This document shows, piece by piece, positions 45,300 through 56,640 of a stretch of DNA of 64,000 bases; the stretch's first letter is position 1, and every line of letters begins with the position of its first letter. The position numbers were made by a program, and so were the translations under genes. Origin of the DNA: Carya illinoinensis (Eukaryota; Streptophyta; Magnoliopsida; Fagales; Juglandaceae); contig NC_056758.1 in assembly GCF_018687715.1 (NCBI RefSeq), forward strand, positions 18,896,001 through 18,960,000, written 5' to 3'. The notes beneath the pieces are model-generated. The model searched no databases, was not told where the DNA came from, and worked only from the letters and a program-made list of their open reading frames with translations.

Positions 45300-47900
45300 G
45301 GTATTGACGTCGTCGTCGAGTTAAAGCTTTGGTGAAGATATCAACTACTTGGTGTTTAGTGGGCACATGAGGGAGAATGATAACTTTAGACTCATAGGCA
45401 TCTCGGATATAATGACAATCAATATTGATGTGCTTCGTAGGTTCATGGAAAACTAGGTTGGCTGCAATTTGAATGGCACTCGTATTATCACCATGAATAG
45501 GCGTGGGATGTGCCTATGCAAAGCCAAGTTCTGAAAGAATACCACGCAACCACATAAATTCAGAACATGCCTCAAACATTGCCCTATATTCAACCTCTAT
45601 AGATGACTTAGACACACAATCTTGCTTCTTACACTTCCAAGAGATGAGAGAATCCCCAAGGAAGACACACCATCCAGTAATTGAATGTCGAGAGTTTGAA
45701 CAACTGGCTCAATCTACATCACTATAAGAAACTAATTGAAGAGAAGAACCCTTAGGAAAAAACAGCCCACAATTAGGAGTCCCAAGTAGATAGTGAATAA
45801 TTCGACGAACAACTACAAAATGAAGATGTCGAGGAGAATCCATGAACTTACTGATAGTGTGGATGGCATAGGAAATATCGGGGCACGTGATGGTGAGATA
45901 AATCAAGCTACCAAACAACTTACTATATAAGGTAGGATCTGGGAGAAGTTAGCCTTTGTCTTTCCTATACTTAACATTCAGCTCCTGAGGAGTATCAACT
46001 GGAGTATTATCTTCCAATCTCCCTAACTGAATTAGGTCTTGAAGATACTTGTGTTGATTGAGAAATAAACCATGTGACTAAGACCTAACTTCCAACTCTA
46101 GAAAGTAGGTAAGATCCCCAAGATCCTTAATGTGAAGCACATTATAAAGACGTTGCTCAAGTTTTTGAATCAAAGGTCCATCCGAACCAAAGATGATAAT
46201 ATCATCTACATAAACCAATAAAAATACCATTCCAGCATCGCCCTTGTGCAAAAATAAGGAAGCATCGTACTTACTTTACTAAAAAGAAAACCCTAGTAAA
46301 GTATTGCGAAATTTCTCGAACCAGGCTCTAGGAGCTTGTTTAAGACCATACAAAGACCTCTTCAATTTGTAAACAATTGTAGGAAAGCAAACATGCATAC
46401 AAGATGGAAGTTTCATTTAGATATCTTCCTTTAGATTGCCATGCAAGAAAGCATTATTGACATCCATCTTACGTAATTGCCAAGATTTAGAAGCAGCAAG
46501 GGCAAGTAACATGCGAACAGTAGTCATCTTGGCAACCGAAGCAAAAGTCTCATCATAATCTACGCCATACTCTTGGTTATTCCCCAAAGCAACCAGTCTA
46601 GCTTTGTATCTTTCCAGTGAGCCATGTGAACGAAACTTTACGGAGTATACCCATTTACTACCAATTGGTTTGACCAAATGAGGACATTATACCACATCCC
46701 AAGTCTGATTAGCCGCAAATGCATCAAGTTCTGTCTGCATCGCTCACTGCAAGCACTCATGTTCCATAGCCTGTTTATAACAAGAAGAGATAGAAATGAA
46801 AGATAATGTAGCAATCATAGAAATGGGGGAAGAAAACCATACCGAGCTGGTAGGTGAGAGACACGGGTAGATTTCTTAGGAATAGGAGCAGTAGGAACTA
46901 TGGTAGATGTTGGATCAGGTGTCGGAGGAGGAGAATCTTGAGAAGCCATAGGAGACTCAGCCAAAGGGGTGCTATAACGTCGAGTGTAAACAAAACCTAG
47001 TTTAAACCAAGTGACTAGAGCAGAAGTGGTATCAGCAATGGGCATATGGGAGGGTCGGGCTCGGGCTCATTATGGAGAATCGAAAAACTAGGTGAGATAT
47101 GATCCACATGAGAGAGAAACAATTGTTGATTTAAAAAAAAAAACATTCCTAGAAATTTGAATTCTTCGTGCATTAGGATCATAACAAATAAATCTTTTTT
47201 GAGTGGAACTATATCTAAGAAAGGCACAATTAACAGATTGAGCAGTCAATTTATGTCTTTCATGTGGTGGAAGATGAACAAAACACATAAAATCAAAGGT
47301 ATCCAAATCAGAATAGCTAGGAGTGTGACCAAAAAGTATGAAATAGGGAGAAACATTATGTAAAACTGGTGTGGCAATATATTAATTAAATGGATAGCAC
47401 TAGCTAATGTTTCACACCAAAAGTGAGAAGGAACTGATGAGTCGATAAGAAAAGCCTGAAACTTATCAAGGAGATGATGAATCTTACTCTCAGCTACCCC
47501 ATTTTATTGTGGAGTAGATGCGCAAGAACGTTGAGAAAGGATAACTTTTTCTTAAAGAAAATTCTGAAATTCATGAGACATATATTCATCTCTTGAATTA
47601 GATCATAAGACCTTCATAAAGGAAGCAAATTGTGTCTAGATGAGTGTGAGAAAGGCCTTGAAAACATAAAATACTTCACTTTTAGTACAGAGGAAATAGA
47701 TCCAAGTAAATCTACTACAATAGTCAATAAAAGTAACAAAATACTTGTAGTGAGCATGTGATATAACAGGAGATATACCCCAAACATTGCTATGGAATAT
47801 ATTAAACACCCGAGTAGCATGAGAACCAGATTGTGGGAATGGTAACACTTTGCTTTTGGCAAGTTTGCAAGAGATACAATCAAATCTCTCAAAGGGGTCA
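45300..47900 (-). pseudogene. Copia pol: integrase, reverse transcriptase, RNase H
   Basis: Integrase core: 47848-47636 reads FPQSGSHATRVFN, then HYKYFVTFIDYCSRFTWIYF; HSDVW has become HSNVW. A following integrase segment is at 47306-47088 (HERHKLTAQSV). RT: 46677-46417 reads [20 protein letters not shown], then [19 protein letters not shown] and the [10 protein letters not shown] box. A later RT segment is at 45918-45709 (SLIYLTITCPDISYA). RNase H follows at about 45700-45300 (SIEVEYRAM). Stops separate the pieces. The INT-RT-RH order proves copia. Confidence 0.88.
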
Positions 47901-48132
47901 GAACAATAAACAGCTCCTTTTTACTATCAGAGGCCGCAACAGCCCCATCAACATGACCCCAGAGTTCTTTACCCTTGACAAGAAGCTAAAAGTAGAATGC
48001 ACAAAAAAAAAAAAAAATAGTTTTTACCTTTGAACCGAATGCACAAGGAATCAGATCTCTCAAATGCCATGAAAACAGACCAAGCATAGAATAGGAGAAA
48101 GAAAGCAAGAAGAAAAATTGAAATTTTGAGCA

Positions 48133-48145
48133 GGCTCTTATACCA
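48133..48145 (-). other. Primer-binding site, tRNA-Met type
   Basis: The minus strand reads TGGTATAAGAGCC directly after the LTR end CTGTCA. This is one base from the canonical copia site TGGTATCAGAGCC. Confidence 0.88.
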
Positions 48146-48450
48146 TGACAGATTTTGACCAAATACCTCTTCAGAGGTGCTTGCCTTTCATTATATAGAA
48201 AATAATTACAAAAATAATTACAAAGATAAGATTGAGGATTCAATTTGAATCTCAACAAACTACATCTTATCTTATCTAAACTAACCTTACATTATCTCAT
48301 CTAAATATGTACAAGTCTAATTCAAATACAAGATAAGATTAGAAAACAAATCCTTATCTATTTGAAATTTTGCTCTGGCGCAACACAACAAATTAGGAAA
48401 TCTAGCTACCATGCGTGATAATAAAAGAAAACCCTAGTTTTCCTTTGACA
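48146..48450 (-). repeat. 5' LTR of the nested copia element
   Basis: Plus-strand ends are TGACAGATTT and CCTTTGACA. It matches 44944-45248 along its full length with scattered base differences and small indels. Confidence 0.9.
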
Positions 48451-48455
48451 TGAAC

Positions 48456-49101
48456 AAGGGTCAAACTCCACCAACAAGCCCAACTCAAACAACACAGACC
48501 GTGACTCATCTTGTGGCGACACCTGTCAAATCTGTGGCAAACAGGGACACATGGCCCTTAAGTGTTTGAATCACTTTAATCATTCGTACCAACCAGAAGA
48601 TATCCCTAAAGCTCTAGCTACTCTGATGCTTAAGAATTTTTCTCAGGATATAGAATGGACTACTAACACTGAGGCATTAGCTCACATGACTAGCAATCTA
48701 GGTATACTAAAAAATCTTCATACTTATTTTGCTAATGATGCTGTCATTGTTGGTGATGGTAGTTCTCATGCTATTACACACATTAGTGATACTTGTATTA
48801 ATAATGGTACTACTTAGATGAAATTATGTGGTGTTTTGCTAGTAATTACCTTGGCCAAAAACCTCTTATCTATTGGGAAACTTACACTAGTTATCTTTAT
48901 AATTGTAAATTTTATGGTGTTGGTTTTGTTGTTAAGGAATGGGAGACCAACCGCATCCTGCTGACCGGGCGATGGAAGGGTAATCTCTATACTTTGTCAC
49001 CCCCTTACGAACCTCACTTCTCCAAACAATTCAAAAGAAGTGTGGCACCAGCGTTTGGGACAACCTCCATCAGGATCTTTAAGGCGCATCAAGTAATTTG
49101 A
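48456..49101 (+). pseudogene. Older copia gag-protease, 3' part
   Basis: This continues the frame broken at 44938. The zinc knuckle CQICGKQGHMALKC reads at 48524-48565. A copia protease start, DIEWTTNTEALAHM, follows at 48647; the catalytic D-S/T-G-A region is degenerate (D to N). After a stop at 48817 a GAG-pre-integrase-like remnant ends near 49100. The rest of pol is absent. Confidence 0.78.
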
Positions 49102-49733
49102 CATTAAACCAAACTATAATTATTAATTTTTTCATTTAATATAAATTTTTTTACAAAATTTAAAAGTTTTTTTTTAAAAAATAAAAATAGGTTTTTATGG
49201 TTCTTTTTATTTTTAACTTTTTGAACTCGATTTCTTTTTCTTTTTCTTTTTTTATGTTTTCCTTTTTCATTTTTATGTTGGTTTTTTTTAACTTTTTAAA
49301 ACAATTTTTTTTTTATGTTCTAATAGTATTTATATTTTTTTAAAAGATTCTACGAGTTTGAAACAAGAAAAATGATACTTGGTGCCCCCTCAAAATTACT
49401 GCTTAGGTTTTTTCTTTTTATTTTTTCTTAATGGTTAAGGAAGTGACTATTAGTAAAGTGTTGTATTTTTTATTTTTAAAAAATTTTTAAAGATGTTTTA
49501 AAAATGTTTGAAAGAAAAAGAAAAAAATATAAAAAGTGCAATTTGCACTAGTGAACTGTTTGAAGGGGCAAACTCATGGGGCTGAGTGTAGCACCTTTAA
49601 AAAAACTACTTTAATTAATTTTGTATTTTAATGTTAAAACATTCTTCAATTTAGATAGTTTCAAAATGAATTATTTCCTCTGAAAATCACTCTGAGTCTT
49701 ATCACCAAAGTATGTCCCAAGGTGATATGTGGG
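49102..49733. other. AT-rich sequence without a gene
   Basis: Long T-runs dominate 49140-49340. No coding frame is supported. The words CTTGGTGCCCCCTC near 49379 and GGGGCTGAGTGTAGCACC near 49579 may be decayed ends of a MITE, but I could not pair them. Confidence 0.45.
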
Positions 49734-50600
49734 TAGGGTTGTAATCGAGCCGAGCTGAGCCGAGTTTTGGCTTGTCGAGCTCGGTTCGACTCAGAATATT
49801 CGAGCTCGAGCTCGAAATTTTTTTTAATTCTTTGTTCAAGCTCGACTCGATAAGCTAAAATCTCAACTCAAACTCGTCCCACAAACGAATTCGAGTCTAG
49901 CCGAGCTCGAGCTCGAGCTCGAGTTTGAATTGTTTTTCTTTTTAATAAGATTTAATAATTAATAAATTAAATAAATAAATAAAAACTAATATTGAATTTA
50001 TAATTTTATATAACTAATAAGTAGAACCTCTATTAAATTATAAAATTTTAAAAAATTTATAAATAATTAATATCTAATTAGTTGATATTTATCCAAAATA
50101 ACAATATATTATATGCCTACATATATTATTAATACATACACTTAATATAATAGAATATATCTATTTCATATATGGTTCCCACATACTAGTATATGAAATT
50201 TTTAAATTTTATCAACTAATTATTATACAAATTATAAAATATACCTATGAAGTATATTTACTATATAGACATAAATAATTAGAATATATATTATATATTT
50301 AATTATAAAAGTGGTATGCTCATATTATTAGCTAATACATATATACATGCATAGGTGTATGTATATATTTATCAATATATGAATGAGTTTTAATCGAGTC
50401 GAGCTAACGAGTGGACTCAAGCATAAACGAGCGAGCCTAAACGAGCCTTAGTCTAGTCGAGTCGAGTTTTGTCGAGTATGTATCATTTACAAATCGAGCG
50501 AGCATCTGCTTTAACGAACGAGCTTTTTTTTTCACGAGTCGAGTTCGATTCGAGTTTAACCAAGCGAGCTATCGAATAGACTGGTTCATTTACAACCCTA
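49734..50600. mobile_element. hAT MITE with perfect 8-bp duplication
   Basis: The 867-bp element starts TAGGGTTGTAATCGAGCC and ends GGTTCATTTACAACCCTA. It is flanked by TATGTGGG at 49726-49733 and 50601-50608. Both ends are full of GAGCTCG, TCGAG and CGAGC words that could form stems, around an AT-rich centre. There is no transposase. It shares its TAGGG ends with the elements at 37980 and 40385. Confidence 0.92.
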
Positions 50601-50608
50601 TATGTGGG

Positions 50609-52525
50609 TTTCCTGTAAGTAGAAGTGAGCATCAAACTAGTCGAAATCCTTAAAATCTGACTCTGACTCTAACTTGTCTAGGCTCGGATCCGACTCTGAC
50701 TCTAACTTGTTAGAGTAGAGTCAAATTTGGTTCACATCCAAAGTACAAATCAATGCTAACATATATCGAGGGGAGAACAAATTACAACCAAATCACCATC
50801 ATAATCTAGGGTACAAAATTTTAAAACAAAAATAGATTAAAGAACAAATCTAGGGTTTCAAATAAATATACTGAGGGACACCTGGAGGAGAAGCAATCGA
50901 TGGGTCCAAGAGTGAGTGAGGCCACAGGGGTTCTCTAGGAATAGGCAGCGAGGGTAGTGAAGGGACAGCAGCACGGCAAGAAAAGAGAGAGAGAGGTGAC
51001 GTGGGTGTTGTGTTTGTGAGGTACTAAAACATGAAAGACTAAGTGAGTCTGAGTGTGAGTGTGAGGGACGATAGTGGAGGGACGACAGCACCGTAGGAGA
51101 AGAGAGAGAGAGGTGACGGGGGTGCTGATTGCTTAGATTTGAGAAGCTGAGAGATGTGTGAGTGCGAGGAATCCGGGGGGGGGGGGGGGGTTATAAACCC
51201 TAAATATTCAAAACGACACTAGTTCTACCTCTTAAAACGATTCCATTTTGAACAGTTAGGGTTTCTAACCTATGTCCCATGAAAATGGCATTATTTTGTT
51301 GAATATGGGTTGGGTTGGGTGTTTTGGGCTGGGCTGCTATAATTTTGGGCTTCTAAACTAATTACTTTTTGCCTAAACCCTTTTTTGGGCTTCTTGTTTA
51401 CCTAAATCCTAAACCAAACCCTATTTTTTTATATCCTAAATTTAATTTTAATCTTTTTTTTTAGCCATAAGTTTTTATTATTTTTCTCAACACTAAATTT
51501 AATTATTAGTTTTGATTATTAATCAATACTAATTCACTAGTGTCCAATTAAATGTTCATAGGCTATAGTATTTTTAATGCTCATCCTTGTGGTGGAACTT
51601 TAATAAATAGTTTTAGAAAATGAGGTGGGAATTACTAAACGTTTAAAAACTTTTTCCTTTCCTTTCCAGAATATAAAAGATTCCATTGTTAAAAGTTAAA
51701 ACATGTTTTATAAATTTAAAAGAGAGCTTGCAGCGAAATTTATTTAATTAAAATATATAGTCCTTTTACAAAATATGCTTCATACATTACATAAAAATCC
51801 CTAGAATTCTATCACATTTCCCTTGGGTTATGTCTGTCCTGACTTTTCGTCCTCATTTTGTTCTTGGGAGAGAGAGGGACATACATAAAAATAAAATGAG
51901 TTGAATACTCAGTAACCATTACTTCATAGTTCATACTGTACAAATATACTAACATAGGTATTCATTCATGCACTCATCATTCCTCTACATACTTTACATG
52001 AATCATTTATTTCCTTTGAAAGCATTACAAGGTATGGTTTTTCTTTTAAAATGTTTTCATTTCTCATACATTGTGCATTCATTCATAAAAAAATAAACCA
52101 TTCATATATTCAATTCATTGTTATCACTTTCCATTGGCTGATACACACTATTACTCCCCGTGTGGTTGGGTTAGTGATCTTTTGGACCCAGATTTTGCCC
52201 ATGGCCACAAGTTAGGAATCCATTTTAGTCACGAGCAGCACTAAGTGCACTACCAATACTACTTACCTAGCATTGCATTCTGCCTAGTTCGTCAATACCA
52301 TCATTCATTCAGTAATGGTTGTTACATAGCTTCATACATTAAAACATTCATTCATTTCCTTTCATTTGAGTCATTCCTTCAGTCCTTTCCTTTTCATTTC
52401 TTTTATTCATCGATCAATTTCATTTCATAAACATCATTTCATAACATAAGCATAAACATCATTAATATACATAATTTCATAGCATCATTTAAACATCATT
52501 TCATAGCATCATTTAAACATCATTT
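50609..52525. repeat. Non-coding repeat-rich region with a G16 tract
   Basis: CTGACTCTGACTCTAACTTG words repeat near 50663 and 50692. A G16 homopolymer lies at 51175-51190. From about 51800 the sequence is LTR-like, with CATTTCATTCATTCAT-like words up to the Tat insertion at 52531, and similar words continue at 60468. The small minus-strand frame at 50858-51091 is Ser/Leu-rich low complexity. No gene is supported. Confidence 0.45.
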
Positions 52526-52530
52526 CATCA

Positions 52531-53167
52531 TGTTAGGGGGTATTTTCGTCAGGGTTGAAGCTCATAATACCGCCCCAGGCCCATTACTTCTCCAGGCCGC
52601 ACAGCGGCAAGCTCGAGCTCGAAGAGGTCCCCCCTAGATAGCCCTGGGGCAGGTCCCAGACCCATGCTAATCAGGCAGGCTCTAGACCTTTGCAAGTCAG
52701 AGGTAATCATCAACATTGAGATGGGATGTTGCAGAAGGACACGAGAAACCATGATAAGGGAAAATGGAAAGAGATAGCACTAGACAACTTTGCCAGAGAT
52801 GCACACCACATTAAATGACTAACACCAAGAAAACTACTCCGATTAAATGCTGCATAGCAGTGAAGACTCCGGGGAGAGGCGTCCCTCTGTCCTAGAACAC
52901 AGGGCATGGCCCACCTGACCTAAAAGGCCAAGTATAAAGGTCGTCGAAAACTACAAGGTAAGAGAGGTTGAAACCAAGTCTCTTGTGAATTATACTCCAT
53001 TGTTGTCTTCTTCTTTAAAGCATTTTGATCTCAATACTAACTTTGGCATCAAAGATTCCTCGAGCCACCGCAGGGCCACCCCTCTCTTGCCTCAGGATCT
53101 GACTCAAGGGAAGACCCAGTCCTGCTGAGCGACCCAGCTCAAGGGCATACAAAACATGACATTATAA
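52531..53167 (+). repeat. 5' LTR of the Tat-like element
   Basis: It starts TGTTAGGGGGTATTTTCG and ends near ACATGACATTATA, a decayed TTAACA terminus. A TATA-like GTATAAAGG lies near 52932. It aligns with 59840-60462 along its whole length with substitutions and small indels. Confidence 0.88.
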
Positions 53168-53169
53168 TT

Positions 53170-53186
53170 TGGCGCTGTCTATGGGA
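53170..53186 (+). other. Primer-binding site of the Tat-like element
   Basis: TGGCGCTGTCTATGGGA lies two to three bases after the LTR end and is close to the TGGCGCCGTCTGTGGGA type of site common in Tat elements. I cannot name the tRNA with certainty. Confidence 0.7.
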
Positions 53187-53627
53187 TCCTGACTAATCTT
53201 ACGGTTGAGTGTGTCCTCCGTATGCCTGCGAGGACCCATTCTTAGCTGGCATGGGAGCAGGACGAAGGCATGACAAGCAGCACAAAAGCAAGGTTGGCTG
53301 CTATGAGCAGCTCATTGGAAGGCCCTCGAGGTAAAGGACCTTCAGGAAGAAAAACAGACCCTTAAGGATACTTTCCGCGACTCGGTACACTAGGATGAGC
53401 ACAGTGTCAGCGAACACCATTCGAGAAAAGAGGAGAAAGGCGACAATGCCTAGGACGAAAGGGAACGTGTGTAGCAAGACCTGTGTAACCTTCAGGGAAA
53501 GTATTAGGAGGTATTGAGGAAGATGGGTAGCTCGTCCTAAGTAGACCAACTGTTGGTTAGCATGGGCCTGCCGTACAGCACGCAAGTGATGGCGGTCCCA
53601 TTGCCACCAAAGTTTCGAGTCCCACCC

Positions 53628-54150
53628 ATGGAAGCTTATGATGGGACCCGGGACCCGGTGAAGCACTTCGAGACCTTCAAGGCCCACATGACGTTGCACG
53701 GGTTCCCCGGAGAGGTAGCATCCAAGGCTTTCCCGCTGACCCTGAAGGGACCCACGAGAACGTGGTTTGGATCCTTGGCACTTGGATCCATCGAGAACTT
53801 TGATGAGCTAGCCTGCTTGTTCCTCACTCACTTTATGGCTAGCCAAAGGTGAAGACTCCCGGTCGCTTACCTCCTCACCATCATGCAGAAGGAAGATGAG
53901 AGCCTGAAGACTTACCTGGCCAGGTTCAACAAGGAGTGAATGATCGCGAAAGACCAAGATGAGAAGATCATGCTAGCAACGTTGCTCGGAGGGGTCTGGC
54001 CCGGATTGATGTTCATGGCTAAGCTGGCAAAAAAGACCCCTGTCACCCTTCATGCCCTAACTGAGCCCCGGCAGAAGGAGGGAGAAGATGGAACGTAAAC
54101 AGCAGGAGTCGAGAAAGGAGGAGCCCGCTGTAAGAGGCATGCAACAAAGG
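53628..54150 (+). pseudogene. Tat-like gag, interrupted
   Basis: MEAYDGTRDPVKHFETFK opens the capsid domain; AFPLTLKGPTRTWF follows. Stops occur at 53850-53852 and near 53938, but the family continues in frame-related pieces (IMQKEDESLKTYLARFNKE, then KIMLATLLGG). It matches the minus-strand frame at 17238-16984. No zinc knuckle was recognised downstream. Confidence 0.8.
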
Positions 54151-54584
54151 TTCGACCATTCGACATTCACTATCGCTTAGGAGGAGAAATGGCACACCTT
54201 AGGTGAACGTCGCTACTGCACCCACAATTGAACCACTTCTCACCACACCAGGGAGTGTCGATCACCTCCAACAAGCTATCGTCCACCGTAGTATCCACCC
54301 TCCTAGTAGAGAGAGCAACCATGGAGAGGGTGCTCCAAGGAGAGGGGTCCCACCAGGGAATACCAACAGAGGAGGCGGGAGAGCCCGAGAAGAGGAGACA
54401 CACAGCGCCAACCGCCCCCACGCTCTCAGCAGTTGTACCAGACGGTTCCCCCTGTAGGGGAAATTCGCACCATCGTGGGAGGCTTCATCAATGGAGGGGC
54501 AACCTCATCTGGGAGAAAGGCCCACACTAGAGAGGCCTGATACTGAGAAGTTTACTCATCCTCCTAATGACCCACGAAGCTCCC

Positions 54585-55025
54585 CCGAACTAAGCCCGCT
54601 TATGTAATCTCCTTTGAGGAAGCTGACGAGGAAGGGGTATTCTATCCACACGACGACACACTGGTGGTCACCATGTAGGTCACCAAATTCACAACCAAAA
54701 GACTCCTCATTGACAACAGCAGCTCAATGGACATCTTGTTCTGGGATGCATTCACCCTCATGGGAATAGACACAGCTCAACTCCAACCAGCCCCAATGTC
54801 GCTCAAAGGCTTTTCAGGAGAAATGATCTAGCCGGTGGGGACCATCGCCTTGTCAGTCTTGTAGGCAACCTGCCCTGCGTCACCTTTGTTATAGTCGAAT
54901 TTCTAGTAGTAAAGGCTTCTTGCTCTTACAACGCCATGATCGGCCGCCTGACACTCAACCAACTACGATCCATCACCTCCATCTACCACCTAAAAACCAA
55001 GTGTCATACGGTTTAAGGAATCAGT
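54585..55025 (+). pseudogene. Tat-like protease, interrupted
   Basis: VFYPHDDTLVVTM, a stop, then TKRLLIDNSSSMDILFWDAF is the retropepsin active-site region, with D-N-G changed to D-N-S. SYNAMIGRLTLNQLRSI further on is the conserved flap-side motif. Several TAG codons interrupt it. RT should follow but does not: the frame leads into a T-rich spacer at 55215-55300. Confidence 0.78.
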
Positions 55026-55339
55026 GATATCCAGGGAGAGCAGACCTCGGTGCGGGAATACTATATGCCGGAGCTAAAGTCCACCCGGGAGAGGCAACAC
55101 GCGGACATGCGCCAATTTTGAAGTCATAACAAGCTCCCATTAGGATGCAAGCTATCTCGACTAGGAGGGAGGAGGAGAGGCGTATGCCAAGAAGAAAGGA
55201 CAACCGGAGCCCTCCTCATTTTCTCACATTTTTATTTTTATTTTGTCTGCATACTTTGTAAATATGAACTTGTGGTAGATTAATGAAAATACTGGATCTC
55301 TTTCAGGAAACTTGCAAAAACTATAGATGACTAGGATTC

Positions 55340-56640
55340 TCAGTCAATGAAATAAGGCTCTCCTGAGGGAATGCCAAACCTCTCTCGAGGCAACGCACCT
55401 CGCACTGGAAAACTCCCATGCAGGAATGCTCCCCTGAGGGAATGACGAACCTCCCTTAAGGCAACGCACCTTGCGCGAGAAAGCTCCCCTGAGGGAATGC
55501 TCCCCAGAGGGAATGAACCAAGGCTCCCCTAAGGGAAGGAACAAACCTCCCCTAAGGGAAGGAAATACTCCTCTTGCAGGAAAGCTCCCAAGCGCAGGAA
55601 AGCTCCTCTGAAAGAATGCTCCCCTGAGAGGATGACGATCCTTCGCTGCGGGGAAAGCTCCCACAAGGGAATGCTCCCCTGAGGGAATGTTGAACATCCC
55701 CCGAGGAACCACCTCGTACAGGAAAGCTCCCCCGAGGGAATGAATAAAGGCTCCTCCGACGAACCACCTCAGGTGAGAAAACTCCCCCAAGGGAATGTCC
55801 CCCTGAGGGAATGTCAAACCTCTCCTAAGGAACCACCTCTGGTAGGAAAACTCCCCCAAGGAAATGAATGAAGGCTCCCCCAACGAACCACCTTGTGTGG
55901 GAAAGCTCCCTCGAGGGAATGACTGAAGGCACCCCCAAGGATCCACCAATAGCGGGAAAGCTCCCCCGAAGGAATGCACCCTTGAGGGAATGTCAAACCT
56001 TCCCCGAGGAGCCACCTCGTGTGGGAAAGCTCCCCTAAGGGAATGCTCTCCCGAGGGAATGTTGAACCTTTCCCGAGGAACCACCTCGCGCTGCAAAGCT
56101 CCCTTGAGGATCCACCTCATGTAGGAAAGCTCCCCCAAGGGAATGACAAACCTCCCCCGAGGAACCACCTCGCACGAGAAAGCCCCCATGAGGGAATGCT
56201 CCCCTGAGGGAATGACGAACCTCCCCCGAGGCCATGCACCTTGCGCGGAAAAGCTTCCCCGAGGGAATGCTCCCCTAAGAGAATGAACCAAAACTCCCCT
56301 GAGGAAAGGAACAAACCTCTCCCAAGGAAATACTCCTCGCGCAGGAAAGCTCCTGTCAAGGAAAGCTCCCCTGAAAGGATGATGATGCTCTCCTAAAAGG
56401 GAATGCTCCCATAAGGGAATGAACAAATGCTCCCTTGAGGGAAAGACAGGCCTCCCCCAAGGAAATCACCTCGTGCGGGAAAGCTCTTGTAAGGGAATGA
56501 ATGAAGGCTCCCCTGAGGGAAAGACAGGTCTCCCCTGAGGAAATCACCTAGAGTGGGAAAGCTCCCGTAAGGGAATGAATGAAGGCTCCCCAGGGGGGGA
56601 AAGCTTTCTGAGGGAATAAACATGCTCCTCCCTCTAGAGA
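55340..56640. repeat. Palindrome-rich tandem repeat array
   Basis: About 1.3 kb is built from words such as GAAAGCTCCCCTGAGGGAATG and CCTCCCCCGAGGAACCACCTCG, arranged in variable higher-order units of very roughly 65-110 bp. CTCCC-nnnn-GGGA and CCTC-nnnn-GAGG make each unit a near palindrome. The 360-codon minus-strand frame (55344-56426) with repeated GAFP and SFP words exists because the units lack stops; a second minus frame is also open in part. Nothing supports a protein. Confidence 0.9.

Larger units (their letters stand above)
44944..48450 (-). mobile_element. Ty1/copia element nested in the older copia copy
   Basis: Two 305-bp LTRs (44944-45248 and 48146-48450) and the duplication TGAAC (44939-44943 and 48451-48455) define a complete 3507-bp insertion. 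On the minus strand the order is 5' LTR, tRNA-Met primer site, integrase, RT, RNase H, polypurine tract and 3' LTR. Gag and protease are missing, so it depended on other copies. The LTRs are similar but clearly differ at many sites. Confidence 0.93.

Noticed and set aside
46417..46677. Host gene encoding a reverse-transcriptase-like protein
   Set aside because: It is the copia RT inside a fully bounded element with LTRs and a target duplication.
55344..56426. 360-codon minus-strand ORF with GAFP and SFP repeats
   Set aside because: It is a translation of the GC-rich tandem array. A second minus frame is also open in part, and unit lengths vary, so it shows repeat composition and not coding.
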